Part shown: positions 19,318 to 30,900 of the stretch, one piece after another | How positions within the stretch are numbered: position 1 is the stretch's first letter | Layout: every line of letters begins with the position of its first letter | Origin: Ganoderma boninense | Lineage: Eukaryota > Basidiomycota > Agaricomycetes > Polyporales > Polyporaceae | Assembly: GCA_002900995.3 (NCBI GenBank) | Contig: PJEW03000031.1 | Span: 1 to 34,579 of the forward strand | DNA length: 34,579 bases | Reading direction: 5' to 3' | The notes under the pieces: model-generated | Databases searched by the model: none | What the model saw: only the letters and a program-made list of their open reading frames with translations | Told to the model about the DNA's origin: nothing | Position numbers and translations under genes: made by a program

Positions 19318-19930
19318 TAAGTAAGTTTGAAGATGAGATAAGAACAGTGCAGCAATGCTGCAATTAATGTTTTGTAATGCTGATTAGCCCCCACGACGCA
19401 AAGGCAAACTTGCACACAGAGTCAGCTCTAACCGTGGTCGGGGGCACCAGCAGCTGTCGCCTTAGTCCTGGGTGCCTCGGGCGCTAAGATGCATCAAGGC
19501 CAAAAAGAGTTAAGCTCCTCAGAGATTTGCCGATGGACTTTGTTTCCATCTCAGTGGTTAACTTCGGCGTCTCCATTACCCAATCGGCCTCACGTCTAAC
19601 ACTTGCTAAGGTTGCCAGGAACTCACCCTCTCATCCACTCCATCACAGTATTTACTAGCAGTGATGTTACCAGTTGGTCCCTTTGGCCACTACATGCCCG
19701 ACACCCAGCCTTGAGTCTGCCACAGCAATGCAAGGGCTTACATTGTGTATGATACAAAAGAGCATGCGATAGAATAGAGCGACGATTGCGATGCACTGAA
19801 AACCTCTGTCAAGCCTTTAGATCGACAATTACCCCATGCGTCTTGTGCAGCCTTGCCTTTCTAATCTGAATCTCCTGGTTCTTCGGCATGGTGCGCTCAG
19901 CTGCTTGTAAGCACGGGAGAGAGGGGTGGT
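19318..19930. other. no gene recognised
   Basis: About 610 bp between the gypsy-3 LTR and the next gene. I find no long ORF, no LTR ends and no structural RNA I recognise. Confidence 0.5.
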
Positions 19931-20595
19931 CTAGAGGTCCCTGCTGGGTAAGGGATCCATAAGGAAAGGAGGTTCTTGAGACCCCCAGTACACCCCATGA
20001 GTGATTACAGTGAGAACTGTTAATTGAACAAATGTATTAGCTCCCACGTGAAAAACGATATGAAGATTATTAATCTCAGACACTTACACTCGTCCATCGC
20101 ATCCTTTGCAATCGTGGCGAGGCCCAGTGTGATCCATTGTTGATTGTTAAACTCCTCTTCTGCAAGTTGGAGAGCGTCGACGGTGCTCTCGGTCTCGCTA
20201 TGTTCGGCCTGTGCTTGTGCTTCGCAGAGTGCCCACCGTGCATCATCCAATTGGGAAAGAGCGGCACTGTGGCGATCGACACTATAGCGCATGCCTCGGG
20301 TGCGAGTCATGTTCGAGTAGTCGACGTCGAAGGAATGGAGTCGTTCGGGGGTGAGGTACACATCCTCGGCCACAGTGGTGAGGATGTGGCGGAAACGGAT
20401 GAAGAGGTCATCGGGGTATGGAGCACCGGAGGATAAGCTGGCGACGAGGGTGAGGAACTTTTGGGTGAGGAAGACGGTACCCCTTGCATTGAATGCGTCT
20501 CCGGAATTGACGGCCCCTACGACGGAGGTGTTGTCGATGCCATTGGTGACAGGGGATGGGGCGGCGGCTGTAGGGCCACTCGAAGCTTTCAACAT
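19931..20595 (-). CDS. hypothetical protein, two exons
   Basis: Model: ATG at 20595, exon 1 to 20088, intron 20087-20017 (71 bp, GTAAGT...CAG, branch CTAAT about 25 nt from the acceptor), exon 2 from 20016 to the TAG at 19931-19933; about 197 aa. The splice joins DE to FLTVITHGVYWGS with the phase kept. The N-terminus is Ser/Ala/Pro-rich. The middle reads ARGTVFLTQKFLTLVASL and DDLFIRFRHILTTVAEDVY. The C-terminal half is Ala/Glu/Gln-rich and likely helical (LDDARWALCEAQAQAEHSET). No signal peptide or membrane segment is evident, and no family is recognised. An upstream ATG at 20638 opens an overlapping out-of-frame ORF (MQSLDTLALSELQEY...), which could be a regulatory uORF or show that the first exon is mis-modelled. 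Unlike its neighbours it has no stops, so it may be a live host gene. Confidence 0.55.
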
Positions 20596-20641
20596 ACTCT
20601 TGGAGTTCACTGAGAGCGAGGGTGTCGAGAGACTGCATGGT

Positions 20642-20699
20642 GGATGGACGAGGTGGGTGAGTGCGACGATGGATGGAGAAGGTGGGTGAATGCAACGAT
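20642..20699. repeat. 29-bp tandem duplication upstream of the 20595 gene
   Basis: Two 29-bp units beginning GGATGGA and containing GAGGTGGGTGA / AAGGTGGGTGA lie just 5' of the start codon region, in the presumed 5' UTR or promoter. The units differ at a few bases. Confidence 0.7.
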
Positions 20700-23120
20700 G
20701 GGGTTTGATTGGTGACAGTATCAGCTCTTAAATACACGTACCGTCTATGTGTTTCATCAGCAACATGCAGCGTGAAGTGTAGAGGATTTGTGCTGCGGCA
20801 CTTGTGGCTTACCTTACAGCACTTCTTTGTAAGTTCACGGCCCTTCAAACTTCCATCCCATTGTCTATGGTGTATCGGTCCACGCGCTCTGAAATGTCTT
20901 TAAGAACTCATTCAACTTTACGATGAGACTAGAATCCATTTACCTGACAAATAATGTACGGCCGATGAGATTTGGATGACGACGGACACGCAATTTGGCC
21001 TGGCAGTGTTTGGGAGGTTTTGCCACCTGGTGGTTAAATTGGCACACGTGAAGTTTAACTTCGATAGAAGAAGTACTTACGTTGCTGACAATCACGAGGT
21101 CGTTGTACTTGGAAATCTGATTACCACCGTATCTAAGATCGCGGGCTCAGATTTTAAACTATAGCACAGGATCTGCGGGAAGAAGCCAGATGAGGATACC
21201 GGACTTACTATATTGGATGCCATCTTCAAGAGCATCTATTTAAGCTAGTTTGCGCCGGACCTCGAGATGAGATCAGGCGAGGAGCTTGACGCGGTCTATG
21301 TGTAAGAGCTGTCGCGATTGGGTGCGATTAACGCTCTGGGTCACAATATCACACTCTGGGGCACGGCAGATGGTAAGGCGTAATACAAGTGGTAAGTACA
21401 CATGGGTGTACACTGGGGTGATCGTGCGCGTGCGTACCCTGATTATGAGGGCGATCAAATGTACACCAAATAGCAGGCGCGGCCGAGGCGCGGGTTTCGC
21501 AGGTGGTGAGGACGAAGAATGTGGGAGGTGGCGAGTGTACGAAGCGGCACGGCATGTATATGCTGGAGGTGAGTGCGCGCGCGAGCGATGCGGAGGGGTG
21601 AGCGCGCGCGGAAAGTACCGAGGTGGCGAGGCGCGCAGTGTACGTTAGCGGGGAAGAGCGTCGGGTGACATAGGCGGGGAGGGCCGCGGAGGGTACGCCA
21701 GGAGGAGAGAGTGCGCTAGGTGTGCGAAGGTGGGGGAGCCGCGCGAGGCGTTGATGCGGAGGGTGCAGTCAACAGATTAGGACGAATTGCTGTGATTCTT
21801 CTCCTCCAGTGGGATCGAAAGGACGCGGACTAGAAGACAGGACGAGGCTTGAACTTAGGATTGAGATGAGGGGAATGGAGCGACAAGAATGCGCTTCCAA
21901 AACATGCTAGGCTGGGTCAGAACCGCAGCCAGCTCGACACAAACGAACGGCCTATATAAAATGAAATGTCAGTCAACAGGTCGATGGTCGACCACAAAGG
22001 CCAGATGCAAGACATCTGGCATGGAGGAGCAAGACCAGGAGAGCGTACCAAATTCACCAAGTCCAGAGCGCCCAAATTGTGGCGTGACACAGCCACAAGC
22101 GCCCGCCAAATAGAGGCAAATATTGGGATGCCCAACCGGCGGGTCTTCTCTCATGCGTCTCCATTCATCCTTCCCCCATCTCCATCCACCGCTCCGTCCG
22201 CTACTCACGCCGACCACCCACTTACTCGACCTCTACCACGATCGCCTCCTTTTGGGTCGCGTCTCGCTCGCTTCCCTGTCGTCTCAAATCGACCGCATCC
22301 CGGTTCTGCTCACCGCGGTTCTGACCCGGTGTAGCCACATCTCCACCGCCCCACAAGTTACCCTATCTGGACCTTGGGTGGACGCTTCAGCGAAGAGCTT
22401 AGACGTCTCTGGTACGTCTTTGTTTGCACATATCACGCTCACGACTTTTGGCTCCGCCCTCTCGTACCCCGTTCTTCCTGCTCACCATGGTTCTGACCCG
22501 GTGTAGCAATACTTTGACCTACTGCAGCACGACCCCCTTGTGTGCGTGAACAGGCATAGTCAGGTAAGTATTCCCAACCTTATGATTGTAAGAGTGTTTT
22601 CAAATACGTATTGTTCTGCCTGGCCCCTCTACGATACCTTGATGCACTATTTGGTCGTCAACCTACATGCTGCACATACAACCGCGTGCTCATAGACCAT
22701 TCAAGCTTTCAAACCTCGGTCCTCGTACGTTGTATCCCCTCTCTGACCTACAGTTGTATGTATCTAATATCTCTCTCGATCTCGTCCTTAATATGTGTCT
22801 CGTTGTATGTCCCTGCACGGCCCTAACAATCATCTTCGGCATATAGCACGCGCTCAGCAAAACCATCGTAAGTAACTCGTAAGCTCCCCATTTTCTTTTC
22901 CTTTCGTACATACGTGCTGTGCGAACCTATTTGGAGTAAAATGGATATGTTGTTTTATATTCTGCTGTGGGCGCATAATGAGGCGTGTGACGTTAATATG
23001 TTGCAGGTGAGGTGAGATGTGCACGAAAGCCGGCTGTAGACTCATCGCAATGCAGCTGATAGGACAAAGATGTCATAAATTTCTACTAAACAACATAATT
23101 TTGCTTAGCAGCAGCCAGCA
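20700..23120. other. intergenic, no confident gene
   Basis: About 2.4 kb with only short scattered ORFs. 21540-21760 is G-rich with GCGC runs. A TATATAAA lies at 21953-21960. The phrase CTGCTCACC-x2-GGTTCTGACCCGGTGTAG occurs twice, at about 22307 and 22479 with flanking similarity, and both copies end a short frame in GSDPV-stop, so a local 172-bp duplication is likely. A frame at 22123-22506 (MGCPTGGSSLMRLHSSF...) might be an exon, but I cannot place it in a family. Confidence 0.4.
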
Positions 23121-24143
23121 ATGCCGATCCGCCAATCTACCAATACCCGAGGCCGTCAAATTTCGGCGGATGCGAACGTCATTGAACGTTCGATGCAAAC
23201 TAGGGTGATGACACGCGCCAGTGCAATGGTGACGTTGCCTGGCGAGCTGCTAGCCAGCACCACCAGATGCAGCCGGAGAGGACGCGCTCCCGTAATGCGT
23301 GCAGAGGACGACAGTTTGGATTCCGGCCCGTTAACAGGGTCTCCGTCGTATGCTGGGTCGCCTCTTGTGGCGCCAAGTTCTACGGTTCTGTTGCAGGAGG
23401 GCGCGGGTGCAGGTTCACCCGGTCATTCAGAGCAGGACCCCGCTGCTTTGAATGCAAGTGAGCATTCGCTCGCTGGGGCATCGTCGCCTGCCAGTCGATC
23501 GACGCCCACTAGTGCCTCCTCGTCCGCTGGCCCATCTTCGCCTGGTCCGTCGCACGCGGGCCACACGTCCTCTGTTCACGAGGATGTCACCTCCCAGGTA
23601 ACGGATATTTACACATATTTCAATTAACGCGCTGATTTGTATTAGTTCGACCAATTGACTGAGCATGTCATGGACTTGGCCTGCGTCCTCAAGCAGGTCA
23701 AGACGAAATTGATCGGCATGCAAGATGTCGATGACAACATCGTCAACATCCTTGATCGGGCCAGCCGCATCGGGGATGACTGTCACAACGTGATGAACTT
23801 GCTTAACCACACGTTCAACATGCTCAGCGAGACTTCGGACAACGTGGATTGCAACAGCAGGCAAATCATCAAGCTCCAGAAGGAAACCAAGGAGTTGCAC
23901 GAGCTGCTCCAGAGTAGGGAGAGCAACACCCATGTGTTCCGCGTCCACGAGAACAAACGGTTCCACAAGATCGACGGTAGGCTCAATGCGATCATGAGCC
24001 ATTTGGGAATTCCGATCCCTGCTGAGGAAATTGCTGCTACGTGGTAAATGCCTTCTGCTAACTCAGTTATATCACTCACACTTTGCCATTATTTTTACAG
24101 GGGCAACGCGCCTGACAACCATGAGGCCTGGGCCAGTTCTTGA
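23121..24143 (+). CDS. hypothetical coiled-coil protein, three exons
   Basis: Model: exon 1 23121-23597, intron 23598-23645 (48 bp), exon 2 23646-24043, intron 24044-24100 (57 bp, GTAAAT...ACAG), exon 3 24101-24143; about 306 aa. Without the second intron the protein ends at the in-frame TAA at 24045-24047. Residues 1-50 are basic (TRGRQISAD, RSMQTRVMTRAS). About 60-155 is a Ser/Pro/Ala-rich disordered region. Exon 2 is a long helix-forming segment (FDQLTEHVMDLACVLKQVK, VDDNIVNILDRASRI, NRHTFNML-like heptads, IIKLQKETKELHELLQ), suggesting a coiled coil and oligomerisation. The end reads LGIPIPAEEIAATW, then GNAPDNHEAWASS with the second splice. No enzyme motif was seen. It has no disablements and short introns, so it is probably an expressed gene, possibly lineage-specific. 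Confidence 0.6.
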
Positions 24144-24463
24144 AGATTCGCATCGTCGATCATTCGCATGTAGTAAGCATACCTCGTACAACCGGTGCAT
24201 AATTGCTAACATATATCCATTAGCAAACTCAGCAAAGCCAAGGACAATATGTAGCGGTAGTACAATGAGGACATGTTTGATCTTGTGTAGACTAGTGCGA
24301 ACGTGCAGAGTTTCCTTCGCGTGTATGCTTGTAATCAGAACAATGTAGCATTGATGATTAGACTGTCAACTGCATAGCGTGTGATTTGGGCTTGACCTTT
24401 GTCAGGACCTTCGCTCCATGCGGAATCATCTCTCAAGCTGGTGAAGGAAATTACAACATAACT
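24144..24463. other. no gene recognised
   Basis: A 320-bp gap between two convergent genes. It presumably holds their 3' ends and terminators; no further feature was seen. Confidence 0.4.
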
Positions 24464-25555
24464 TTATAGCAGCTTAGTGTATACAAGGAGACTGGCAGTA
24501 TACCTTTTATGTTTCATCAGATCCTTATTGTTCAAGTTCACAATGTTGTCTATATATTCTACTTCTTCTCCCATTTCATATCCATCATGATACCACACCC
24601 TTCCACATTTGTCAATAATTCTACATACAAAGTGGTTTGGAGAGAAATATATAATGCCACACAGCCTGTATAGATTATGATGTCCTGGTATTGTTATTTG
24701 AGATTCAACAATTATATGAAGTTTGTACACTACACAACTAACAAAATTGGGAGGTTGTATGTAATTCAGTTGTTTGAACATAGGTCTAGCACAGTTTGGG
24801 CAAGGTTTTGTAGACTTCTGAACAGAGCACACCTTGAACCATAGACTTACTAATCTGTCTTTATATGTACCCATCTTATTGAGCTGGTTTTTCCATAGAA
24901 ACTTGTCAAAAGTCCATGTGATAGTATTCAAAGTAACAGCAACTCCTTGGTGGCGACAACTGCGACATTTATATTGTTTGGTTAATGTGTTAGTTGATGT
25001 TGCAAGCAGCTTTTGACACAAGGCATATAAATCAATGCCTTCACTCCCTGTGAAGCCAAGAGCAGGATCTTGTTGACCAATGTGACCTCTTATTATATCC
25101 TTACCACTTCTCAGAGTGTGTACAGCATTGGAACCCAGGCATTGCCTGAACATATCACCAATATATTCTAGCACTGTGTTATTATCTGGTATATCATTAT
25201 GCCATGTTTCTTCACATTCCGTATAAACTGCAAGTAGTATAGTAAGCAGTGCATCATAGGCACAACTATGGTTGTTCCAAGGAAATCCTTTAAACTGACT
25301 TACTTGGATGTCTCTGTTATTATTAGAAAATTTGGCCTTTTTAGATTGCCTCTCCTGTGTACCGACATCTGTATTTTCCTGCATTAGCACACGCTTATTC
25401 AATTTCAACCCAGTATCTTGACTCATGGCAGGTAATTTTTGTGACCCTTTAGTAGGCACATAGTAGGATGCAGGGAATATGTCAACAGGTGCCTTTTTAA
25501 TAGGTTTTATCCCCAGTTTTATTGTCAGGTATGATCTCCCAAGGCAAATTTGCAT
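24464..25555 (-). CDS. ubiquitin-specific-protease-like domain downstream of Helitron helicase
   Basis: A 363-residue frame has no interruptions. Residues 88-110 (FKGFPWNNHSCAYDALLTIL) resemble the Cys box of C19/USP peptidases, with Cys98 as nucleophile. Two CxxC pairs at 197/200 (KCRSC) and 252/255 (PCPNC) look like the USP zinc-ribbon fingers. Residues 307-326 (NHFVCRIIDKCGRVWYHDGY) look like the His box, with His308 and Asp324 completing a possible triad. The first 85 residues are Lys/Gln-rich and may be the linker to the helicase. The gene lies on the same strand directly after the helicase C-terminus (31-bp overlap in a different frame), so it is probably the C-terminal domain of one long protein, joined by an intron or a frameshift; a separate gene is possible. 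The function would be removal of ubiquitin-like proteins from a host or element target, which is inference. Confidence 0.6.
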   Translation of the reverse strand: MQICLGRSYLTIKLGIKPIKKAPVDIFPASYYVPTKGSQKLPAMSQDTGLKLNKRVLMQENTDVGTQERQSKKAKFSNNNRDIQVSQFKGFPWNNHSCAYDALLTILLAVYTECEETWHNDIPDNNTVLEYIGDMFRQCLGSNAVHTLRSGKDIIRGHIGQQDPALGFTGSEGIDLYALCQKLLATSTNTLTKQYKCRSCRHQGVAVTLNTITWTFDKFLWKNQLNKMGTYKDRLVSLWFKVCSVQKSTKPCPNCARPMFKQLNYIQPPNFVSCVVYKLHIIVESQITIPGHHNLYRLCGIIYFSPNHFVCRIIDKCGRVWYHDGYEMGEEVEYIDNIVNLNNKDLMKHKRYTASLLVYTKLL

Positions 25556-27484
25556 CTACTTCTTCTATTGGAAAAAGGTTTACAATCTGTCCACTGAAGA
25601 TCTTTGTGCATAGAGTTTGGGACATAAGTTTCACCTTTCCACTGCCTAAATGAATGGACAAGCTCACCTCTGGTAATACCTGTAACTTTTGTAGAACAAT
25701 TTCCATTGTATCTGTGTTTCGTTATATCATCTAGAAGCTCAAGTTCTCTGAATTCCTGTCGTAGGTCTCCCGTTATACCTCCTGTAAGATACTTGTCATT
25801 AAAACCTTGTACAATTATAGTGCCTTCGAGGGTGGAGCCTCTCGATAGTGCAGTGTATATTGACTGGTGGCTGTTGGCACTGTGCAAGTCGACCACATTG
25901 TTAGGTCTTGTTCGTCCTTGAGATGCAAAGTCTGTCATAGCAAAGTTGGGAATCACGCTAACTTGTGTCCTGTTGATATACAATATGCTGCCATTGGGCA
26001 TCTTGCACTTGATTTTTTGAGAGCTAGGAGTAATGGGCACCACATTCTCAGGAAGCCCATCAAGCTTGATAGGTGTAGGAGGGGCAAGTTAGTCGGACAA
26101 ACAGTGTTTCTAATGCATTTTTGGACTCATCTATTGGTCTTGAAGTCCAGCCAACAACCTCTGCCTCAGTACCATTAGTCACACATCATTCTGTGGCCTC
26201 ATTATACTTGATCATTACAGGCATACCAACACATAAAGACAGTTTACCTGGCCTGTTATCTGTCAAGTAATGGTCTAGGGCCCATAGCTGTTCTTGCAAG
26301 GCAGGGTTAATCAAGTTTGTCTTTCGTCTAGGATTGATAGCTTTTTTTCTTGACAGCTCTTGACGCATCATCATCAACTTCACCACCAAACTTGTCTACA
26401 GAGTAGAAATCAACTAGTTCTTGCTTGGAGTCTTGTGCAAATTGGGTTGATCCAAGTCTATTTAGTTCATCTCGATGGAAGTTAAACCTTGTAATTATAG
26501 ACACATTGCGAAATCTTGATTGGTTTAATTTGGGTCTACCTACTCCTCTTCCAGCAATCCTAGTTTCTAATAATTCAATATCATTCCGAGTACATGCCCT
26601 ATACCTAAGATTTTCTAAACACTTGCGTAGTTTGACATCTTCAGGAGACATGGATTATTGGCGCATATTTTCTCTCAAAATAACAACAGTAGTAAACTGG
26701 TGCCATACTGCCTTGCCAATAGATGATTCTTGTTTTATATGGCTGTTAGTAGTATGTATAGTGTGGCCAACCTTGTAATCATACAGTGCAGAGCCTCCCA
26801 TAGTAGGTGCAAGTTGAGCAAAGTCTCCTGCAAAAATCATGTTTATGCCACCAAAAGGCTGTCCATCATTTTTAAGTGCAGCACACATCCTGGAGCATAT
26901 AGTGTACAGAGCATGACAGTCAATCATGCTGATTTCGTCAATAAACACAGTCTACATTTTGCAGCTTAGCCCTAGCTTGGATCAGAGTTGATAAGACTTC
27001 TTTTTTGGCAGACCTATTGACTCCCAGCACCGAGTGGTAGGTAGACCCTCCAATTAACGCAGCAGCAGCACCAGTGGGAGCCAAGCACATGAATCTATAG
27101 CTTTCTTTACGTTCTGAAAAAAAATAACCAAGGGCCTTAATGACTTGAGATTTACCAGTCCCTGCTATACCACCCAGGTACATTTTCAGCTGCTCTCCAT
27201 TAGACTCTACAGCATGGTTGGCAACAATTCTAAATGCTCATTCTTGCGCTTCATTCAAACTAAACTTTGCTGCAGTGTCGTCGATAAGCTGTTGTGCTGC
27301 TTTGTTGCTAGCCTTGAAATCTTTGCTCAAAAAATAATTCTGTGCTACTATCTTGATTTGACCAGCATTTTTGTCATTTGGCACTTGGTTTTTAGCCTTT
27401 TCATTTTGGTCAGCTTGGGCATTTCTCTCATCCAATATAGACTGTCTTTTATCGGCAAGCAATTGTTTCCATTGTGATGCTGTA
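25525..27484 (-). pseudogene. PIF1-type Helitron helicase, C-terminal two-thirds, broken
   Basis: Motifs are read on the minus strand. Walker A is GIAGTGKSQVI (about 27145-27175), with motif Ia at FMCLAPTGAAAALI. Walker B is FIDEISMID (about 26925-26950), and motif III is FAGDFAQLAP near 26820. RENMRQ and SPEDVKLRKCLENLRYRACT follow, then the GMPVMIKYNEAT region. Motifs V/VI are TDFASQGRT and YTALSRG (25840-25940). This is the PIF1 helicase seen in Helitron Rep-Hel proteins, which unwinds DNA during rolling-circle transposition. Lesions: TGA at 27238-27240, frameshift near 26940, TAA at 26655-26657, frameshift in the T run at 26342-26348, TGA at 26186-26188, frameshift near 26095, and a frame change near 25540. 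The frame upstream is split by the gypsy insertion at 27485-34017. Confidence 0.85.
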
Positions 27485-27944
27485 TGTTACGACTGGCTGT
27501 CGAGTAAGATCAGGGAGGAGGCTTACGAGACAAGCAAGGGCATCGACGAGCACTTGTGCAGCGAGAGTGGAGCAGGGCTTGACAGTCAGGCTGGAGACAA
27601 GATGTATTGAGCGAGTAAGTAACGAGCGAGAATACAGCAAGGCTTACCTGGAGACAAGAGGTCGAAACTGAGGTCTCCAGGTAGCAAAGTACAGGCCTTA
27701 TATACACGTAACAGACAATGGGAACCGGGGACAATAGGTAACTATGGACACGGGAACCAGTGGAAGAACAATGGTATGTAGTACAATGACGACGGGAACA
27801 ATGGGTAACAGGAGTTATTGTACTGCGAGAACAAGGGACAGGTTTGCTAAACAACAGAGGACAATAAGGACGACGCGGGAGGCAAACAGTCCGAAAAGGG
27901 AAAGAGAGACGCCGGGGTAGGCGCCGAGCGTGCCGTTCATGACA
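27485..27944 (-). repeat. gypsy-4 3' LTR
   Basis: 460 bp; on the element strand it begins TGTCATGAACGG and ends GTCGTAACA. The polypurine tract lies against its inner edge. Confidence 0.95.
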
Positions 27945-27957
27945 ATACCCCCCTCCT
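27945..27957 (-). other. gypsy-4 polypurine tract
   Basis: Read on the minus strand, AGGAGGGGGGTAT lies immediately before the TGTCA start of the 3' LTR, the usual position for priming plus-strand DNA synthesis. Confidence 0.8.
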
Positions 27958-27970
27958 AAGGATTGTGTCC

Positions 27971-30900
27971 TCACGATCGAGTCTTCTTGTTGAGAGGGCC
28001 AGGAGTGTCGGGATGTGTCGAATGAAACTTTTGCAGCACTTTTGGCGCATTTGCTAGATCCAACACGTCTTCCCAGCTATCGTGTTCAGGGCCCCAGCCC
28101 TTCCAGTGAACAAGATACTGCAGTTTCTTCCACCGCCCATACCGACGTGAGTCCAACACTTCCTCCACTTCATACTCCTCCTCTCCTTCCACTTCGAGAG
28201 CTGCGGGTTCAGGGGGATGTCGACCGGGAAGTTGGCTTTCTTTGTGCGGGTGTAGGAGTGTCACATGGAACCCCGGGTGGAGCCCCATGTCTTTGGGGAG
28301 CTTGAGCTTGTAAGCCAAGTTGCCCACCTTGCGCTTGACAGGGTACGGGCCAGCGTACCGGTCCACCAGCTTCCGAGAGACTCCTGGGACACGGAAGTTC
28401 CTCGTGTCGAGCCACACCTTCTGACCCTCCTTGAACTCTGGAGCAGCGGAGACATAGCGATCGTGGTACTCCTTCATCCGCTCTGCTGCCAGGGTTAAGG
28501 CTGAGGTCGCATCCTCCCTTGCCTGCCGCAACTCCTCTCTTCATTCATCCGCCGTAGGCACCGTGGTGGATAGCATTGGAACGTGGAACTGAGGTTCATA
28601 GCCGTACATGAGGTAAAACGGCGAGTACCCTGTGGATGAATGTACGCGCGAGTTGAAGCAGTACTCTGCTGTTGGTAGCCACTTGACCCAATCGTCGCGG
28701 CGCCTTGAGCAGTACATCCGCAGGTACGCCTCTATCTCCTGGTTCCATCGCTCCGACTGCCCATCCGTCTGCGGGTGGTAAGCTGTGGACAATGCGCTTT
28801 CTATATCGAGGCCTTTAAGGATTGCACGGAAGAGCTTGCTAAAGAACTGGGGCCCCCGATCAGAGATGATCTTTCGTGGGAGTCCATGTAGACGGAACCA
28901 TTCTCTAATGAAGTTGTCTGCAGTCCCTTCCGTGTCGATCTCCTCAGTGCATGGAATAAGGTGAATCATCTTTCCATGCCGATCAGCAATAAGCTGGAGC
29001 GCATTGTATCCGTCCACCTCCGGCAGTCCAGTGATGAAGTCACAGGTAACTACTTGGCCTGGGCCGTCTGGGATCTCGTTGGGTTGAAGAGGACCATGTG
29101 GCTTCGCATGTGAAGTCTTGCCACGGCGACAAGTGTCGCAGGTCTCAACGTAATCCTTAATGAACTTTGCCATGCCCGGCCACCAGTAGTTCCGTGTAAC
29201 CAACTCCACCGTCTTTGCCTGGCCAGGGTGTCCAGCAGGCGGGAGGTCGTGGTGAATGCGCACTATCTCTGCTCGGAGCGCGTCGTCTTTGGGGACATAA
29301 ACTCGGCCGCGGTAGAGCAGCAGGCCCTGTTCTGTGTTCCAGTCCACCAAATCGTTCTGTAGACGTGCTGGCCCTAGCTTATCGAGCTTGCTGAGTGCCT
29401 CTGCGACCTCCTGCTCATGCTCTCCACATTCTCGAATGTGGCGGAGCAGTGCCTTTTCTGGTACCACTGACATGTGCCCTCTCTTGGCTGCCAGTACTCG
29501 GAAGCGATCGGGTTGCAACATGACTCGGTTCAGGTTGTCATCGGCATCGTCCTTCTGGTGATCAGGCCTGCGCGACAGCGCGTCTGCCCTACCATTGGAG
29601 GTGCCTGGCTTGTGTGCAATGACAAAGTCGAACCGTGACAGATAGAGAGCCCATCGTGCCTGCCTGCGTGTGAGGTTTTGCGCGGCTTTCCAGTACTCGA
29701 GGTTCTTGTGGTCCGACTGGATCTCGAACACACTGGGAAGACCCTCGAGGTAGTGGCGCCAAGCCTGCAGGGCACGGATGATAGCGAGCATCTCCTTGTC
29801 ATAGATCTCGTAGTTGCGTTCCGCATCGCTCATTGACTCAGAGTGAAAAGCCACAGGGTGCCATTTGCCGTCCTCCCCCTCCTGAGACAGGACCGCACCG
29901 GTAGCATACCCGGATGCATTGACTTCAATGCAGGTTTTGCGGTCTGGGTCATACATGCTCAGGACAGGGCTTTCAGTGAAACGACGTTTGAGCTCATCGA
30001 ATGCTGATTGCTCTTCGGCACCCCATTGCCAGGGAGCATTACCCGTGAGACGGTCAAGGGGTTTGCATACTGCGCTGAAGTCCTTAATGAACCGCCTGTA
30101 GAAATTCGCGAAACTGCGGAACTTCCGTACATCTGAGGTGTTCTGAGGGACGGGCCATTCTGCGATACCCCTGACCTTCACTGGGTCCATCTCCACACAG
30201 TTCTCTAAGACAAGCACACCTAGGTACTTAACCTTGGGCTGTTCAAATTTGCACTTCTCTGGCTTGCAGAACAGGTCATGCTCCGCCAGATGCTTCAGGA
30301 CCTCATGCACCAATGTGTGGTGTTCCTCAATGTCGTTGGTGAATATGAGGATGCCGTCGAGGTAGATAGTGATTTTGCCGAGTATGATGAGGTCCTTGAA
30401 GATGTCATTCATAAGCGCAAAGAATGTACTGGGCGAGTTAGCCAGTCCAAAGTACATCACGTTCAGTTCGAACAGTCCACAATTGGTAACAAAGGCAGCC
30501 TTCCATTCGTCACCGGTCTTAATCCACACATTGTTGTACCCCCAACGGATGTCAAGCTTTGTAAAGTACTTGGCCCTCTTGAGTCGATCCATCAAGTCCG
30601 ACACCAACGGTAGTGGGTATCGGTTCTTAATGGTGATGTCGTTCAATCGCCGGTAGTCCTGTACAGGACGTAGGCTGCCATCCTTCTTTTTAACGAAGAA
30701 AAATGGTGACGACATCGGTGACTTCGACTCTTGAATATATCCTTTGGCCAAGTTCTCGCTAAGGAACTTGTCAAGCTCGACCTGCTCGCTGGGCGACAGG
30801 GGGTACACCTTGGAATGGAACATCCTAGCATCTGGTACGAGTTCTATAGCGTGGTCGTAGGGTCCGTGCTCAGGTAGACGTTTGGACGCCTCTTTCGAGA

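Noticed and set aside
22123..22506. 127-codon ORF as a gene
   Set aside because: No motif and no clear splice context; it ends in a duplicated GSDPV-stop phrase, and neighbouring sequence shows no continuation.
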